The notes below the pieces were generated by a model that did not search any database, was not told the origin of the DNA, and saw only the letters and a list, made by a program, of their open reading frames with translations. Both the position numbers and the translations under genes were made by a program. A DNA stretch of 64,000 bases from Microbacterium sp. 18062. Lineage in GTDB: Bacteria; Actinomycetota; Actinomycetes; Actinomycetales; Microbacteriaceae. Shown here in pieces: positions 26,985-34,999 of the stretch (position 1 is its first letter; the number at the start of each line of letters is the position of its first letter). The stretch covers positions 1 through 64,000 of the forward strand of contig NZ_CACSKB010000015.1 in the NCBI RefSeq assembly GCF_902706225.1, read 5' to 3'.

Positions 26985-28502
26985 CTAGGAGCCGGAGGTC
27001 GAGACCCGACCGCGGCCGCCGCGACGGCGACGCGCGCCGTCGCCGTTCGATGTGTCGGCCGAGAAGGATGCGGCAGAGGAGCCCGTGGTCGACGAGTACC
27101 GCACGGCGGAACCCGAGGATGCGACGGCCGGACGGCCACCGGAGCGACCCGCGCCCGCTCCGCCCGAACGGCCGGAACCACCGGCACGCCCCGCACCACC
27201 CGAGCGACCCGCGCCCGACCGGCCGGAGCCGCCGGCACGCCCCGCACCGGCCGAGCCCGAGCGACCGGAACCACCGGAGCGACCCGAACCGGATCCACCG
27301 GAGCTCTCCACTGCGACGGCGGAAGGCTTCACGTGCGCGGCACGCTCGCCGACGAGCTCGTCGACGGCCGGGTGCGCCGCATCCACCGGCTCGAAGGGAG
27401 CCGTGATGGCGGCCTTGCGGAGCAGGTCGCTGAGATCGCGCTTCTGCGACGGCAGCACGACGGTCACGACCGTGCCCTCGGCACCGGCCCGGGCGGTGCG
27501 GCCGGAGCGGTGCAGGTACGCCTTGTGCTCGGCGGGCGGGTCGACGTGCACGACGAGCTCGACGTTGTCGACGTGCACGCCGCGCGCGGCGACATCGGTC
27601 GCCACCAGCACGCGGACGCCGCCGTCGGCGTCCGCCGCGCCGAACGCCGCGAGGTTGCGCTCACGGGCGTTCTGCGAGAGGTTGCCGTGCAGGTCGACGG
27701 CGGGGATGCCGTCGGAGGTCAGCTTCTTGGCAAGCTTCTTCGCCTGGTGCTTCGTGCGCGTGAACAGGATGCGGCGCCCCGTGCCCGAGGCGAGGGTGCG
27801 CACGAGATCGTTCTTCGCGTCGTCGTTCACCTGGAACACGCGGTGGGTCATGGCAGCTGCGGGCACGCTCGACTCGTCGACCTCGTGGCGCACCTCGTTC
27901 TGCAGGAACTTGCGGACGAGCCCGTCGACGCCGCGGTCGAGGGTGGCGCTGAACAGCATCCGCTGTCCGCCGCGCGGCGTCGCCGCGAGGATGCGGGTCA
28001 CGACCGGGAGGAACCCGAGGTCGGCCATGTGGTCGGCCTCGTCGAGCACGGTGATCTCGACGCGGTCGAGGTGCACGACCTTCTGCTTCATGAGGTCGTC
28101 GAGCCGGCCCGGGCAGGCCACGACGATGTCGACGCCGGAGCGGAGTGCCTGCTCCTGCGGCCTCTGGCTGACGCCGCCGAAGACGGTGGTGACGCGCAGG
28201 CCCGCGGCATCCGCCAGCGGGAGGAGGGTCGCCGCGATCTGCGTCGCGAGCTCGCGAGTCGGGGCGAGCACGAGGCCGCGCGGGTGCCCGGCCGTGCTGC
28301 GACGGCCCTCGAGGCGGGCGACGAGCGGGAGCGCGAACGCGAGGGTCTTGCCGCTGCCGGTGCGGCCACGGCCGAGCACGTCGCGCCCGGCAAGGGAGTC
28401 GGGGAGGGTTCCGGTCTGGATGGGGAACGGCTCGCTCTTGCCGGTCTCGGCGAGGACGCGGGCCAGGCGTGCGGGCACGCCGAGGTCGAGGAAGGAAGGC
28501 AT
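26985..28502 (-). CDS. DEAD-box RNA helicase
   Basis: A 505-residue DEAD-box helicase. Q motif PFPIQT, Walker A GRTGSGKT, PTRELA, DEAD in VLDEADHM, SAT, and HRSGRTARAG (motif VI) are in order in residues 1-370. Such proteins unwind short RNA duplexes in ribosome assembly or mRNA decay. The last ~120 residues are a Gly-Arg-Ser-Ala repeat tail (GRSGGSGRSG-like units) ending in RRRRGGRGR, which should bind RNA non-specifically. ATG 28502 begins the helicase core; the frame is open a further 164 codons upstream, but that part is Arg/Pro-rich repeat DNA and was rejected. Confidence 0.93.
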   Translation of the reverse strand: MPSFLDLGVPARLARVLAETGKSEPFPIQTGTLPDSLAGRDVLGRGRTGSGKTLAFALPLVARLEGRRSTAGHPRGLVLAPTRELATQIAATLLPLADAAGLRVTTVFGGVSQRPQEQALRSGVDIVVACPGRLDDLMKQKVVHLDRVEITVLDEADHMADLGFLPVVTRILAATPRGGQRMLFSATLDRGVDGLVRKFLQNEVRHEVDESSVPAAAMTHRVFQVNDDAKNDLVRTLASGTGRRILFTRTKHQAKKLAKKLTSDGIPAVDLHGNLSQNARERNLAAFGAADADGGVRVLVATDVAARGVHVDNVELVVHVDPPAEHKAYLHRSGRTARAGAEGTVVTVVLPSQKRDLSDLLRKAAITAPFEPVDAAHPAVDELVGERAAHVKPSAVAVESSGGSGSGRSGGSGRSGSAGAGRAGGSGRSGAGRSGGAGRAGGSGRSGGAGAGRSGGRPAVASSGSAVRYSSTTGSSAASFSADTSNGDGARRRRGGRGRVSTSGS

Positions 28503-29133
28503 AGATGTGCTTTCGGGTGACGCGGTCGGTCTTGACCGCTGAGGTGGGGCGACGGCGGGGGATCCCGCGCCGGTTCGCCGCTCGAGAAATTCCGCGGCTG
28601 CAGGAGAGCCGGAAGCGTATCGACGACGCAGCGCCCGTGGGCGCGGCTCAACCCTATCATCGCCCGCTCGCCTCGGATCACACCGAGCGCCCGGGAGCAC
28701 CACGCCTGCGCTCTCACGTCCCCGCGCCGACCCTGGGATCATCCCGGCCAGCGACACCACCCGTGCGCTCTCACGCCGTCGCGCGACCCGGCGCGGAACC
28801 GGCGCCCGGCGCCCGTGGAACCGGCGCCCGTGGACCCGGCGCCCGGCGCGGAACCGTCGCGCGACCCGGCGCGGAACCGGCGCCCGTGGACCCGGTGCCC
28901 GTAGAGCCGGCGCCCGGTCGCGATGGCGCCTGTGTCCTGACATGGCGCCTGAGAAAACTATCGCCCTCCCAGGATCATGGCGCCATCCCGGCACAGAACA
29001 GGCCGTGATGTCTCGCCCGACCGAATTCGTGACATTTCGCCGACGAGCACCGTCTCATGTGTAGAGCGATCCTTTCGCTCGTCGAAATGGTGCGGCCACC
29101 CGGGTCGCGCCGGTGATTGTGGAGGTAGTTCTG
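28503..29133. other. 631-bp intergenic region with GC-rich repeats and dyads
   Basis: No convincing gene. It holds a GC-rich repeat block (about 28780-28920) built from variants of GGAACCGGCGCCCGTGGACC, with GCGCGACCCGGCGCGGAACC present twice. Next is an imperfect dyad 28922-28987 (GATGGCGCC/GGCGCCATC arms, inner TCCTG/CAGGA), and a hairpin GAGCGA-TCCTT-TCGCTC at 29064-29080. The last 150 bp should carry the promoter of the envelope-stress operon. Confidence 0.6.
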
Positions 29134-29634
29134 ATGGCTACGGATGAGACGAACGCGACTGCTGCCGAGGCCGGCGTGCCGGTGACACGGACTTCTGCGA
29201 CAGCGTCGCGCGTGGACCGGGCGCCTTCGACTCCGCGTCCTGCGACGGATGGTTCGGCTGCGGGTCGTACGACGATCGCGGACGGCGTGGTCGCGAAGGT
29301 GGCCGGTATCGCCGCCCGCGAGGTTCCGGGCGTCTACGCCCTGGGCGGCGGCGGCGCGCGAGCGCTCGGCGCGCTCCGCGACGTGGTCAACGCGACGGAC
29401 CTGACGCAGGGTGTGAAGGTCGACGTCGGCGAGACCCAGGCCGCGGCCGACATCACGATCGTGGTGGAGTATCCGGCTCCGGTGCAGGAGGTCGCGGAGA
29501 ACGTGCGGTCCTCGGTGACTGAGGCGATCACCCGCCTGGTCGGCCTGCAGGTGGTGGAGGTGAATGTGGACGTGAACGACGTGCACCTGCCGAGCGACGA
29601 CGCCGACGACGACACCGAGTCCCGCGTCTCATGA
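29134..29634 (+). CDS. Asp23/Gls24 family envelope stress protein
   Basis: A 166-residue Asp23/Gls24 protein. About 45 disordered Ala/Thr/Pro-rich residues precede the Asp23 domain (about 46-150): ADGVVAKVAGIAAREVPGV, then DITIVVEYPAPVQEVAENVR and VVEVNVDVNDVHL. The tail is acidic. Staphylococcal Asp23 is a membrane-associated protein tethered by AmaP and linked to alkaline and cell-wall stress. GGAGGT sits 8 nt before ATG 29134. It starts a run of ten same-strand genes and overlaps the next by ATGA. Confidence 0.9.
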   Translation: MATDETNATAAEAGVPVTRTSATASRVDRAPSTPRPATDGSAAGRTTIADGVVAKVAGIAAREVPGVYALGGGGARALGALRDVVNATDLTQGVKVDVGETQAAADITIVVEYPAPVQEVAENVRSSVTEAITRLVGLQVVEVNVDVNDVHLPSDDADDDTESRVS

Positions 29635-29822
29635 GCACGACGCTCTCGGGTGCGCTGATCGGCGCGATCCTGGCGTTCGCACTGCTGGTGTTCGGGTTCT
29701 GGGGCTTCCTGCTCTTCGCCCTTCTGATGGGCATCGGCGCGCTCGTCGGACGGATCGTCTCGGGGCAGCTCGACCTGCGCGCCCTGGCCGGCGTGTTCAC
29801 CGGGCGGCGCACGTCGTCATGA
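29631..29822 (+). CDS. DUF2273 small membrane protein
   Basis: A 63-residue protein of two adjacent hydrophobic helices (about 5-25 and 26-48) and a short basic end. The size, Gly-rich helices and place next to an Asp23 gene match DUF2273 proteins, which regularly accompany Asp23/AmaP. It may help attach the Asp23 layer to the membrane. It overlaps both neighbours (ATGA at each junction). Confidence 0.75.
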   Translation: MSTTLSGALIGAILAFALLVFGFWGFLLFALLMGIGALVGRIVSGQLDLRALAGVFTGRRTSS

Positions 29823-30205
29823 ACGCGATGACCGTCGAATCCCCCGTGCGCCGGGTTCCCGACGCCGCACCGGAGGTGCGCGGCGGGGTGCGGGTACGCC
29901 AGCGGGTCATCGAGAAGGTCGTTCGGGAGGCATCAGCGGTCACCATCGGCGTCCCTCGGGACGATGTGCATGTCGAAGTGGCCGAGTGGGGTGGTGGTCT
30001 CGCCGTGCGGGTCGCGGCGAGACTGCCCATCCCCGACCTGGACGATACCGAGGCGATCCGTGCGGAGACCCCGCTGCTCGACCGGGTACGCCAGGCGCAG
30101 AGCATGCTCGCCGGCGAGTTCGCCCGCTTGACCGGGCGGGAGATCCGTCGGGTCTCGTTCACGGTGACGGGCGCGCTCATTCCGGAACGAAGGAGGGTGA
30201 GGTAG
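29819..30205 (+). CDS. Second Asp23/Gls24-like protein
   Basis: A 128-residue soluble protein with an Asp23-like core (about 22-120): RVRQRVIEKVVREASAV, GGGLAVRVAARLPIP and REIRRVSFTVTGAL follow the helix-strand order of the family but lack the N-terminal disordered arm of the first copy. No membrane segment. It overlaps the DUF2273 gene by ATGA and abuts the DUF6286 gene directly, so the operon encodes at least two Asp23 paralogues that could co-assemble. Confidence 0.78.
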   Translation: MNAMTVESPVRRVPDAAPEVRGGVRVRQRVIEKVVREASAVTIGVPRDDVHVEVAEWGGGLAVRVAARLPIPDLDDTEAIRAETPLLDRVRQAQSMLAGEFARLTGREIRRVSFTVTGALIPERRRVR

Positions 30206-30790
30206 ATGTCGGCTTCGGTGCTGAAGAGAGTGGTGCGCCGTGAGACGCATTCGCCGCGCACGATCGCGACCGTGATCGTGCTCGTGCTCATCGCCGCGAT
30301 CGCGGTGTACGCGGGCGCCGAGATCGTCCTGCACCTGCTGGGCCTCGCGCCGTTCCTGGTGACGCCGGGCGCCGCGCTCGCCTGGCTGGCCGGACTGCCC
30401 GGCGCCCAGCCCTCATCCGTCGTCATCGCGGCGGCCGTGGTGGTGGCTCTGATCGGCGCTGTGCTCGTCTGGCTCGCGCTCAGTCCCGGGCGGCTGTCGA
30501 AGCACCGCCTGGAGGTGTCCCCGCACGCCGTCGTCGTCGACAACGGGGTGATCGCCTCCGCAGTCGCCGAACGCGTCCGACGCGAGCTGGATCTTCCCAA
30601 GGACGGCGTCATCGTGGGGATCAGCCGTCGGGGCGCGGATGTCACCGTACGGCCGGAACCCGGCCAGATCGTCGACAAGGCGCGGGTGCGCTCACTCGCC
30701 GAAGCCGAGCTCGCGGGATATCAGCCGTCGCCGAGCATTCGCGTGCGGGCGCGTGTGCAGAACCGCGCAGAAACGAGAGAGGCGCCATGA
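30206..30790 (+). CDS. DUF6286-type membrane protein
   Basis: A 194-residue protein with a basic N terminus, two membrane helices (about 20-48 and 71-93) and a cytoplasmic C-terminal domain (about 98-185) whose strand-helix pattern (VVVDNGVIASAVAERVRREL, then VIVGISRRGADVTV) is Asp23-like. Proteins of this type occur next to Asp23 and AmaP in actinobacteria and are grouped as DUF6286. It probably anchors Asp23-like partners. The start at 30206 directly follows the previous stop; the end overlaps amaP by ATGA. Confidence 0.75.
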   Translation: MSASVLKRVVRRETHSPRTIATVIVLVLIAAIAVYAGAEIVLHLLGLAPFLVTPGAALAWLAGLPGAQPSSVVIAAAVVVALIGAVLVWLALSPGRLSKHRLEVSPHAVVVDNGVIASAVAERVRRELDLPKDGVIVGISRRGADVTVRPEPGQIVDKARVRSLAEAELAGYQPSPSIRVRARVQNRAETREAP

Positions 30791-31404
30791 ACGGCACGAA
30801 TCGGATCGTGAACCGGATGATCCTGCTCGTCGTGGGGCTGGTCCTCCTCGGCGCCGGCGGGGCTGCAGTGACGGCGGTGACCTGGCCGGTCGCCGGGGAC
30901 ACCTGGAATGCAGGCCTGTCGTCGGCGACGGAGTGGATGGTCGGTGCCGACGAGCAGACGCGCATCTCGGATGCGACGACGGTGAGCTGGTTCGTCCTGG
31001 CGCTGCTCGTGGCTCTGCTGCTGGTCGTCGTGATCGCGGTGACCGTGATCGCACGGCTCGGCGGCGGCCGGAGCAGCACCGTGATCCGCGTGGAAGCGGC
31101 GGAGGGCGCCCAGGGCCCGGTGACCATCCGTCAGGAGTTCGCGTCGGATGCGATCACGCACTCCCTCGCCGGGCATGACGAGATCCTCTCCTCCCGCGTG
31201 AGTGCCCGACGGGTGCGGGGAACGGATGTGCTGCACGTGAGCGTCACGCCCCGGCAGAACACGTCCCTGGCCGAGGTGGCCGCGACGGTGACACGGCTGG
31301 TCGACAATCTCGCGACGCTGACGGACAGGGACACGCCGACGTACGTGTCGATCCACTCCGGCGTGCGCGCCCGCCTGGCGGCGGATCAGCCACGAGTGCA
31401 GTGA
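30787..31404 (+). CDS. amaP: AmaP-like Asp23 membrane anchor
   Basis: A 205-residue protein with two membrane helices (about 10-33 and 68-92) separated by ~35 residues, then a C-terminal domain (about 100-195). This is the layout of AmaP, which tethers Asp23 to the membrane in staphylococci. It shares that plan with the preceding DUF6286 protein, so the operon has two candidate anchors. ATGA overlap with the upstream gene. Assignment rests on topology and context more than on motifs. Confidence 0.7.
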   Translation: MNGTNRIVNRMILLVVGLVLLGAGGAAVTAVTWPVAGDTWNAGLSSATEWMVGADEQTRISDATTVSWFVLALLVALLLVVVIAVTVIARLGGGRSSTVIRVEAAEGAQGPVTIRQEFASDAITHSLAGHDEILSSRVSARRVRGTDVLHVSVTPRQNTSLAEVAATVTRLVDNLATLTDRDTPTYVSIHSGVRARLAADQPRVQ

Positions 31405-31510
31405 CACGGCTCCGGCGGATGGCCAGGGGCACACGCGAGACCATCGCGGAGGCTCGGACGACTCCGGCCGAAGAACGACGCGGGGCAGCACAGCTCCGCT
31501 GAAAGGACAC

Positions 31511-31531
31511 GGCCCTCGAACCGCGAGGGCC
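31511..31531 (+). other. Hairpin before the CsbD gene
   Basis: GGCCCTCG-AACCG-CGAGGGCC forms a perfect 8-bp stem ending 20 nt before the CsbD start. There is no T-run. A related hairpin precedes the sigma-factor gene. It could limit read-through from amaP or mark an mRNA processing site. Confidence 0.55.
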
Positions 31532-31551
31532 GACGAGGAAAGGAGAACGGT

Positions 31552-31725
31552 ATGGGTGCGGGAGACAAGATCAAGGCTGCGGCAGACAAGGTCACCGGTC
31601 AGGCCAAGGAGGCCGTCGGAAAGGCGACCGGCAACGACGAGCTCGTCGCCGAGGGCAAAGCCGACCAGGCGAAGGGGCACGTCAAGGACGCGACCGAGAA
31701 CGTCAAGGACATCTTCAAGAAGTGA
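31552..31725 (+). CDS. CsbD family stress protein
   Basis: A 57-residue, Lys/Ala-rich, highly charged helical protein beginning MGAGDKIKAAADKVTG and ending DIFKK. The KVTGQAKEAVGKATGN and KADQAKGHVKDA segments are the CsbD family pattern. CsbD-like proteins are abundant general-stress proteins under sigma-B control in Bacillus; the biochemical role is unknown. AAAGGAG lies 5-6 nt before ATG 31552. It follows amaP after a 147-bp gap with a hairpin, so it may have its own transcript. Confidence 0.9.
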   Translation: MGAGDKIKAAADKVTGQAKEAVGKATGNDELVAEGKADQAKGHVKDATENVKDIFKK

Positions 31726-31802
31726 CCCCATGCGGGGCGGGGCGGGCCGGGGCGGCTCGCCCCGCGCCTTCATCTCGACATTCTCTATGAAAGGACGCTC
31801 TC

Positions 31803-32069
31803 ATGGGCTTCTTCAGTTTTCTCCTGCTCGGCCTGATCGCCGGCGCGATCGCGAAACTCATCCTGCCCGGCAAGCAGGGCGGCGGCTGGTTCGTCACACT
31901 GCTGCTCGGAGTCGTCGGTGCGATGCTCGGCGGCTGGCTGGGCGGACTCATCTTCAACGTCGACCTGACGGGCTTCTTCTCGCTCTCCACCTGGCTGCTC
32001 GCCATCGGAGGCTCGCTGCTCGTGTTGCTGATCTACGGCCTGATCACCGGACGCCGGGCGAGAAGGTGA
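31803..32069 (+). CDS. GlsB/YeaQ/YmgE family membrane protein
   Basis: An 88-residue protein with three membrane helices and Gly-rich GLIAGAIAKLILPGKQGGGW, the signature of the transglycosylase-associated/GlsB family, small stress-induced membrane proteins found near Gls24 in enterococci. GAAAGGA precedes ATG 31803. A GC-rich dyad (about 31733-31770) after the CsbD stop may terminate or attenuate transcription between the two. Confidence 0.9.
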   Translation: MGFFSFLLLGLIAGAIAKLILPGKQGGGWFVTLLLGVVGAMLGGWLGGLIFNVDLTGFFSLSTWLLAIGGSLLVLLIYGLITGRRARR

Positions 32070-32149
32070 CGGTTTCCCACAACGCTTCGAGGCATCCGAT
32101 CATGGAGCGAAGAGGATGGGCGAAGCGGGAGACGGCGACGGCTCCCGCC

Positions 32150-32169
32150 GGCCCTCGTCGAAGAGGGCC
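32150..32169 (+). other. Hairpin before the sigma-factor gene
   Basis: GGCCCTC-GTCGAA-GAGGGCC (7-bp stem) ends 23 nt before ATG 32193, immediately followed by a second weak dyad CCCCTTCG-AA-CGAGGGG. The stem sequence matches the hairpin before CsbD. Confidence 0.55.
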
Positions 32170-32192
32170 CCTTCGAACGAGGGGGACGAGGG

Positions 32193-32759
32193 ATGAACGG
32201 TGATCCATACCGCAGCCCGCTGGAAGCAGCGGACGACCGTATCGTCGCCGGCCGAGCGGCCGACGGCGATACGGCGGCATTCGCGGTGCTCGTGCGCAGG
32301 TACACGCCCATGATGCGCGCCTATGCCCGTCGCATCCTGCCCGGCACCGTGGATCTCGACGACGTGCTGCAGGACGCTTTCATCACCGCGTGGGAACAAC
32401 TCCCGAAGCTCGAGGATCCCGGCAAGGTGAAGAGCTGGCTGATGCGGATCGCCGGCCGTAAGGCCATCGACCGGCTTCGGTCGACCCGACCCCATGCGGA
32501 TCTCGCAGACGTCGAGGTGCCCGCACCGCCCGACACCGCACCCCCGCAGCGAGCGGAAGCCCGAGCCGGAGTGGCGGCGTTGAGCGAAGCGCTCCAGGAG
32601 CTCCCCGACATCCAGCGGGAGTGCTGGGTGCTGCGGGAGATCGGCGGCCACAGCTATGAAGAGATCGCCGAAGAGCTCGACATCCCTCTCTCGACGGTCC
32701 GGGGGCTTCTCGCCCGCGCACGGAAGTACATCATTGTCCGGATGGAGCAGTGGCGATGA
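32193..32759 (+). CDS. ECF-type RNA polymerase sigma factor
   Basis: A 188-residue sigma factor with region 2 (about 25-95; VDLDDVLQDAFITAWEQLPK) and region 4 (about 125-180; SYEEIAEELDIPLSTVRGLL, a clear helix-turn-helix). There is no region 3, so it is of the ECF class. Its stop overlaps the next gene by ATGA, the usual arrangement for a cognate anti-sigma. Given the locus it probably drives the Asp23/CsbD/GlsB genes, but the promoter consensus could not be fixed by eye. Confidence 0.92.
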   Translation: MNGDPYRSPLEAADDRIVAGRAADGDTAAFAVLVRRYTPMMRAYARRILPGTVDLDDVLQDAFITAWEQLPKLEDPGKVKSWLMRIAGRKAIDRLRSTRPHADLADVEVPAPPDTAPPQRAEARAGVAALSEALQELPDIQRECWVLREIGGHSYEEIAEELDIPLSTVRGLLARARKYIIVRMEQWR

Positions 32760-33376
32760 ACGACGACGACACCCGCGACCTGCGCGGTCTGGGGCTCGAG
32801 CCCGAAGACCTCGACGGGCACACCATCGAAGAGCTCTCCGACTACCTCGACCGCGGCCGGGTCCCCGCCGAACCGTCGATCGATCAGTCGGCCGGATGCC
32901 GGATCGCGCTGGAGGCGCTGGAGCGCCTGCGCAGTCTCACCCCCGAGCTCCTCGCGGCCGACACGGCGGCAGAGCCCGAGCCGGATGAAGGGTGGGTGCG
33001 GAGCATCTTCGCCGGCATCACGCTCGACGCGCGAGCGGGCCGCCGCATCCCGATCGCCACATCGAGACCGGACGCGGATCTGGGGATCACGGAGGGCGCT
33101 GTCCGAGGGCTGATCCGTGCCGCGGAGAACGCCGTACCCGGTGTGCTCATCGGCAGGTGCCGCCTCGACGGGGATGTCACCGAGCCGGGCGCACCGATCC
33201 GGATCCGGATCGAGGTCAGCGTCCCGTTCAGCATCCCGATCCCGCGCCAGGTGGACCGCCTCCGCGCGGAGATCGCCTCGCGTATCGACGCGCACACCGA
33301 CCTGAATGTGGCCGGGGTCGACATCGCCGTGCACGACATCCAGCAGTTCCCGGACCTGACAGGGGAGGACCGATGA
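32756..33376 (+). CDS. Asp23-like protein with putative anti-sigma N-domain
   Basis: A 206-residue soluble protein. Residues ~1-80 are acidic and helical (EELSDYLDRGRVPAEPSI, then a GCRIALEALERLRSL helix), in the place where an anti-sigma domain would be; there is no HxxxCxxC zinc motif and only one Cys. Residues ~108-200 look Asp23/Gls24-like (GAVRGLIRAAENAVPGVLIG, then IRIRIEVSVPFSIPIP). ATGA coupling to the sigma gene suggests it binds that sigma factor. If so, it would directly link the Asp23 layer to gene control. The anti-sigma role is an inference. Confidence 0.7.
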   Translation: MNDDDTRDLRGLGLEPEDLDGHTIEELSDYLDRGRVPAEPSIDQSAGCRIALEALERLRSLTPELLAADTAAEPEPDEGWVRSIFAGITLDARAGRRIPIATSRPDADLGITEGAVRGLIRAAENAVPGVLIGRCRLDGDVTEPGAPIRIRIEVSVPFSIPIPRQVDRLRAEIASRIDAHTDLNVAGVDIAVHDIQQFPDLTGEDR

Positions 33377-33726
33377 CCACGTCGCCCGAGCTGCTGCTCG
33401 CCGCAGACATCGAGACCGCGATCCTCGCCGTCCCGGGCGTGACCACGATCTTCCGCACCGGCAGCACGGCGTCGAAGGTCGTCGATGCGGGAGCGCGTCT
33501 GCTCGGGCTCCGCGACGATGACGCGCCCCTGGTGCGCATCGAGCAGGCACCGGAGGGTTTTCGCGTGGAGGTCGCGATCGGCGTGCTCGCATCGGCGGGA
33601 GCGGTGGAGACCGCCCACCGCGTTCATGCCGCGATCGAGGCCTTGACCTCGCAGCAGCGTGACGGATCCGCGGAGATCCGCATCACCGTCGTTCACGTCG
33701 ACGACACCGGCGGGGCGACGGAGTGA
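33373..33726 (+). CDS. Short Asp23-like protein
   Basis: A 117-residue soluble protein not recognised by motif. The order helix (ADIETAILAVPGV), strand (FRVEVAIGVLAS), helix (VETAHRVHAAIEAL), strand (AEIRITVVHV) mirrors the Asp23-like domains upstream, so it is probably a diverged member. It overlaps the preceding gene by ATGA and ends the operon; a perfect hairpin follows 15 bp later. Confidence 0.55.
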   Translation: MTTSPELLLAADIETAILAVPGVTTIFRTGSTASKVVDAGARLLGLRDDDAPLVRIEQAPEGFRVEVAIGVLASAGAVETAHRVHAAIEALTSQQRDGSAEIRITVVHVDDTGGATE

Positions 33727-33741
33727 GCCGGCACGAGCCCG

Positions 33742-33757
33742 GCCGATCGTGATCGGC
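33742..33757 (+). terminator. Hairpin at the end of the envelope-stress operon
   Basis: GCCGATC-GT-GATCGGC is a perfect 7-bp stem 15 bp after the last stop; no T-run follows, so termination is only probable. Confidence 0.4.
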
Positions 33758-33893
33758 GTTCGAGGTCTGCGGCTCTCGCCGCCTCCTCGGTCTCACGGAG
33801 GATCGACAGCTCGTCGAACCCCTCGGCCTGCAGCGCCCGGACGTGATCGACGGTGAGTCCGCTCGGGGCCTGAACACCTGCCCGGGCGGCGCC

Positions 33894-34871
33894 TCAGGCG
33901 ATGAGCACCCGCTCGAGCCGGGCGTAGCTCGTCTCCATCCCGTCGGTCATGCCGGTCGCGAGCACGAGGTCGCGGGTCTCCTTGTCGGGGTACTCGATGA
34001 GGGTCGTGACGAGGGTCACGCCGTCCTCCTCGTAGAGCGACAGGTCGTTCGTCGTGGGCGGGTAGTCGGTGCCGGTCATGTGCTCGGTGGTCACCATCCT
34101 CTGCACGGGCTCGATGAGCAGCGTCTCGCCGTCGAAGCCGAAGGGCTCGCCCAGGGCCTCGTCGTCGGGCGCCCATGCGTAGCGGTAGCGGCCGCCCGGG
34201 GTCGGGTCGATCTCGCACACGGTCATGCGCCATCCGTCGGGTCCGAGCAGCCATTGCCGCATGAGCTCCGGCTCGGTGTGGGCGCGCCACACGAGCACGC
34301 GTGGACCATCGACGAGCCGGGTGATGCGCACGTGCTGATCGCTGAGAAGCTCGGTGCGCGTGCCCTTGCCCTGCGCGTAGTCGCGAAGGTCGGCGAGCAC
34401 CGCGTCGAGCTGGTTGATGGCGAGCGTCGATCCCTCGACCGCGCCCATCGCGACGACCTGCTCGAGCGCCTCGGCCGAGGTGAAGTAGGTGACGCTCGTC
34501 AGGCGCGAGCCGCTGTCGGTGCCCTCGAACGAGAAGGTCATGCGCATCGCCGGCATGCCTTCGATCCGCTCGCCGTCCTCGCCGACGAAGGCGTCGAGGA
34601 CCTCGAAGCCCGACTCGGGGTCGATGCGCAGGAACTCCCAGGCGCCGCGGGAGCTCTCGCCCTGCGGGCTGGTCATGGCGTAGTCCGCGCGGCCGCCGAC
34701 CTCGAAGTCGAAGCACGAGAAGGTGGCGGGCCATCCGGGTGGTCCCCAGAACCGCTCGAGCTGACGCGGGTCGGTGAACGCGCGCCACAGGCGCGGCGCC
34801 GGGGCATCGAAGTCGCCCACGAGCGTCATCGTGAGCGTCTCGGCGTCGGTGGTGATGTCGGTGACGGGCAT
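33894..34871 (-). CDS. Tandem SRPBCC (AHSA1-like) domain protein
   Basis: A 325-residue protein made of two SRPBCC/AHSA1 domains (about 12-160 and 170-322), each with a helix-grip pattern: RLWRAFTDPRQLERFWGPP in the first and LVWRAHTEPELMRQWLLGPDG in the second. The family binds hydrophobic ligands; single-domain versions are often paired with an ArsR regulator, as here (128 bp upstream). GAAGGAG lies before ATG 34871. About 55 coding-like codons continue in frame beyond its TGA but have no start. Confidence 0.88.
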   Translation of the reverse strand: MPVTDITTDAETLTMTLVGDFDAPAPRLWRAFTDPRQLERFWGPPGWPATFSCFDFEVGGRADYAMTSPQGESSRGAWEFLRIDPESGFEVLDAFVGEDGERIEGMPAMRMTFSFEGTDSGSRLTSVTYFTSAEALEQVVAMGAVEGSTLAINQLDAVLADLRDYAQGKGTRTELLSDQHVRITRLVDGPRVLVWRAHTEPELMRQWLLGPDGWRMTVCEIDPTPGGRYRYAWAPDDEALGEPFGFDGETLLIEPVQRMVTTEHMTGTDYPPTTNDLSLYEEDGVTLVTTLIEYPDKETRDLVLATGMTDGMETSYARLERVLIA

Positions 34872-34999
34872 GTCCTGACTCCTTCGAGCGGATGGGGCGG
34901 TCGGATGGTTCGGTGTCGTGCAGGTGGAATCGATGGAGTTGTGTCGAGTGGATCGACCCACGGATCCGATCGATCGGATGCGGTGCGCACCGCCTCCGA

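Noticed and set aside
28503-28994. In-frame N-terminal extension of the DEAD-box helicase
   Set aside because: The 164 extra codons are Arg/Pro-rich translations of repeats and dyads, while the helicase core starts normally at 28502.
33723-33893. Coding-like frame continuing past the SRPBCC stop on the minus strand
   Set aside because: About 55 codons read sensibly (SGLTVDHVRALQAEGFDEL) but there is no ATG/GTG start in frame and no homology known; possibly a gene scrap, not listed as a gene.
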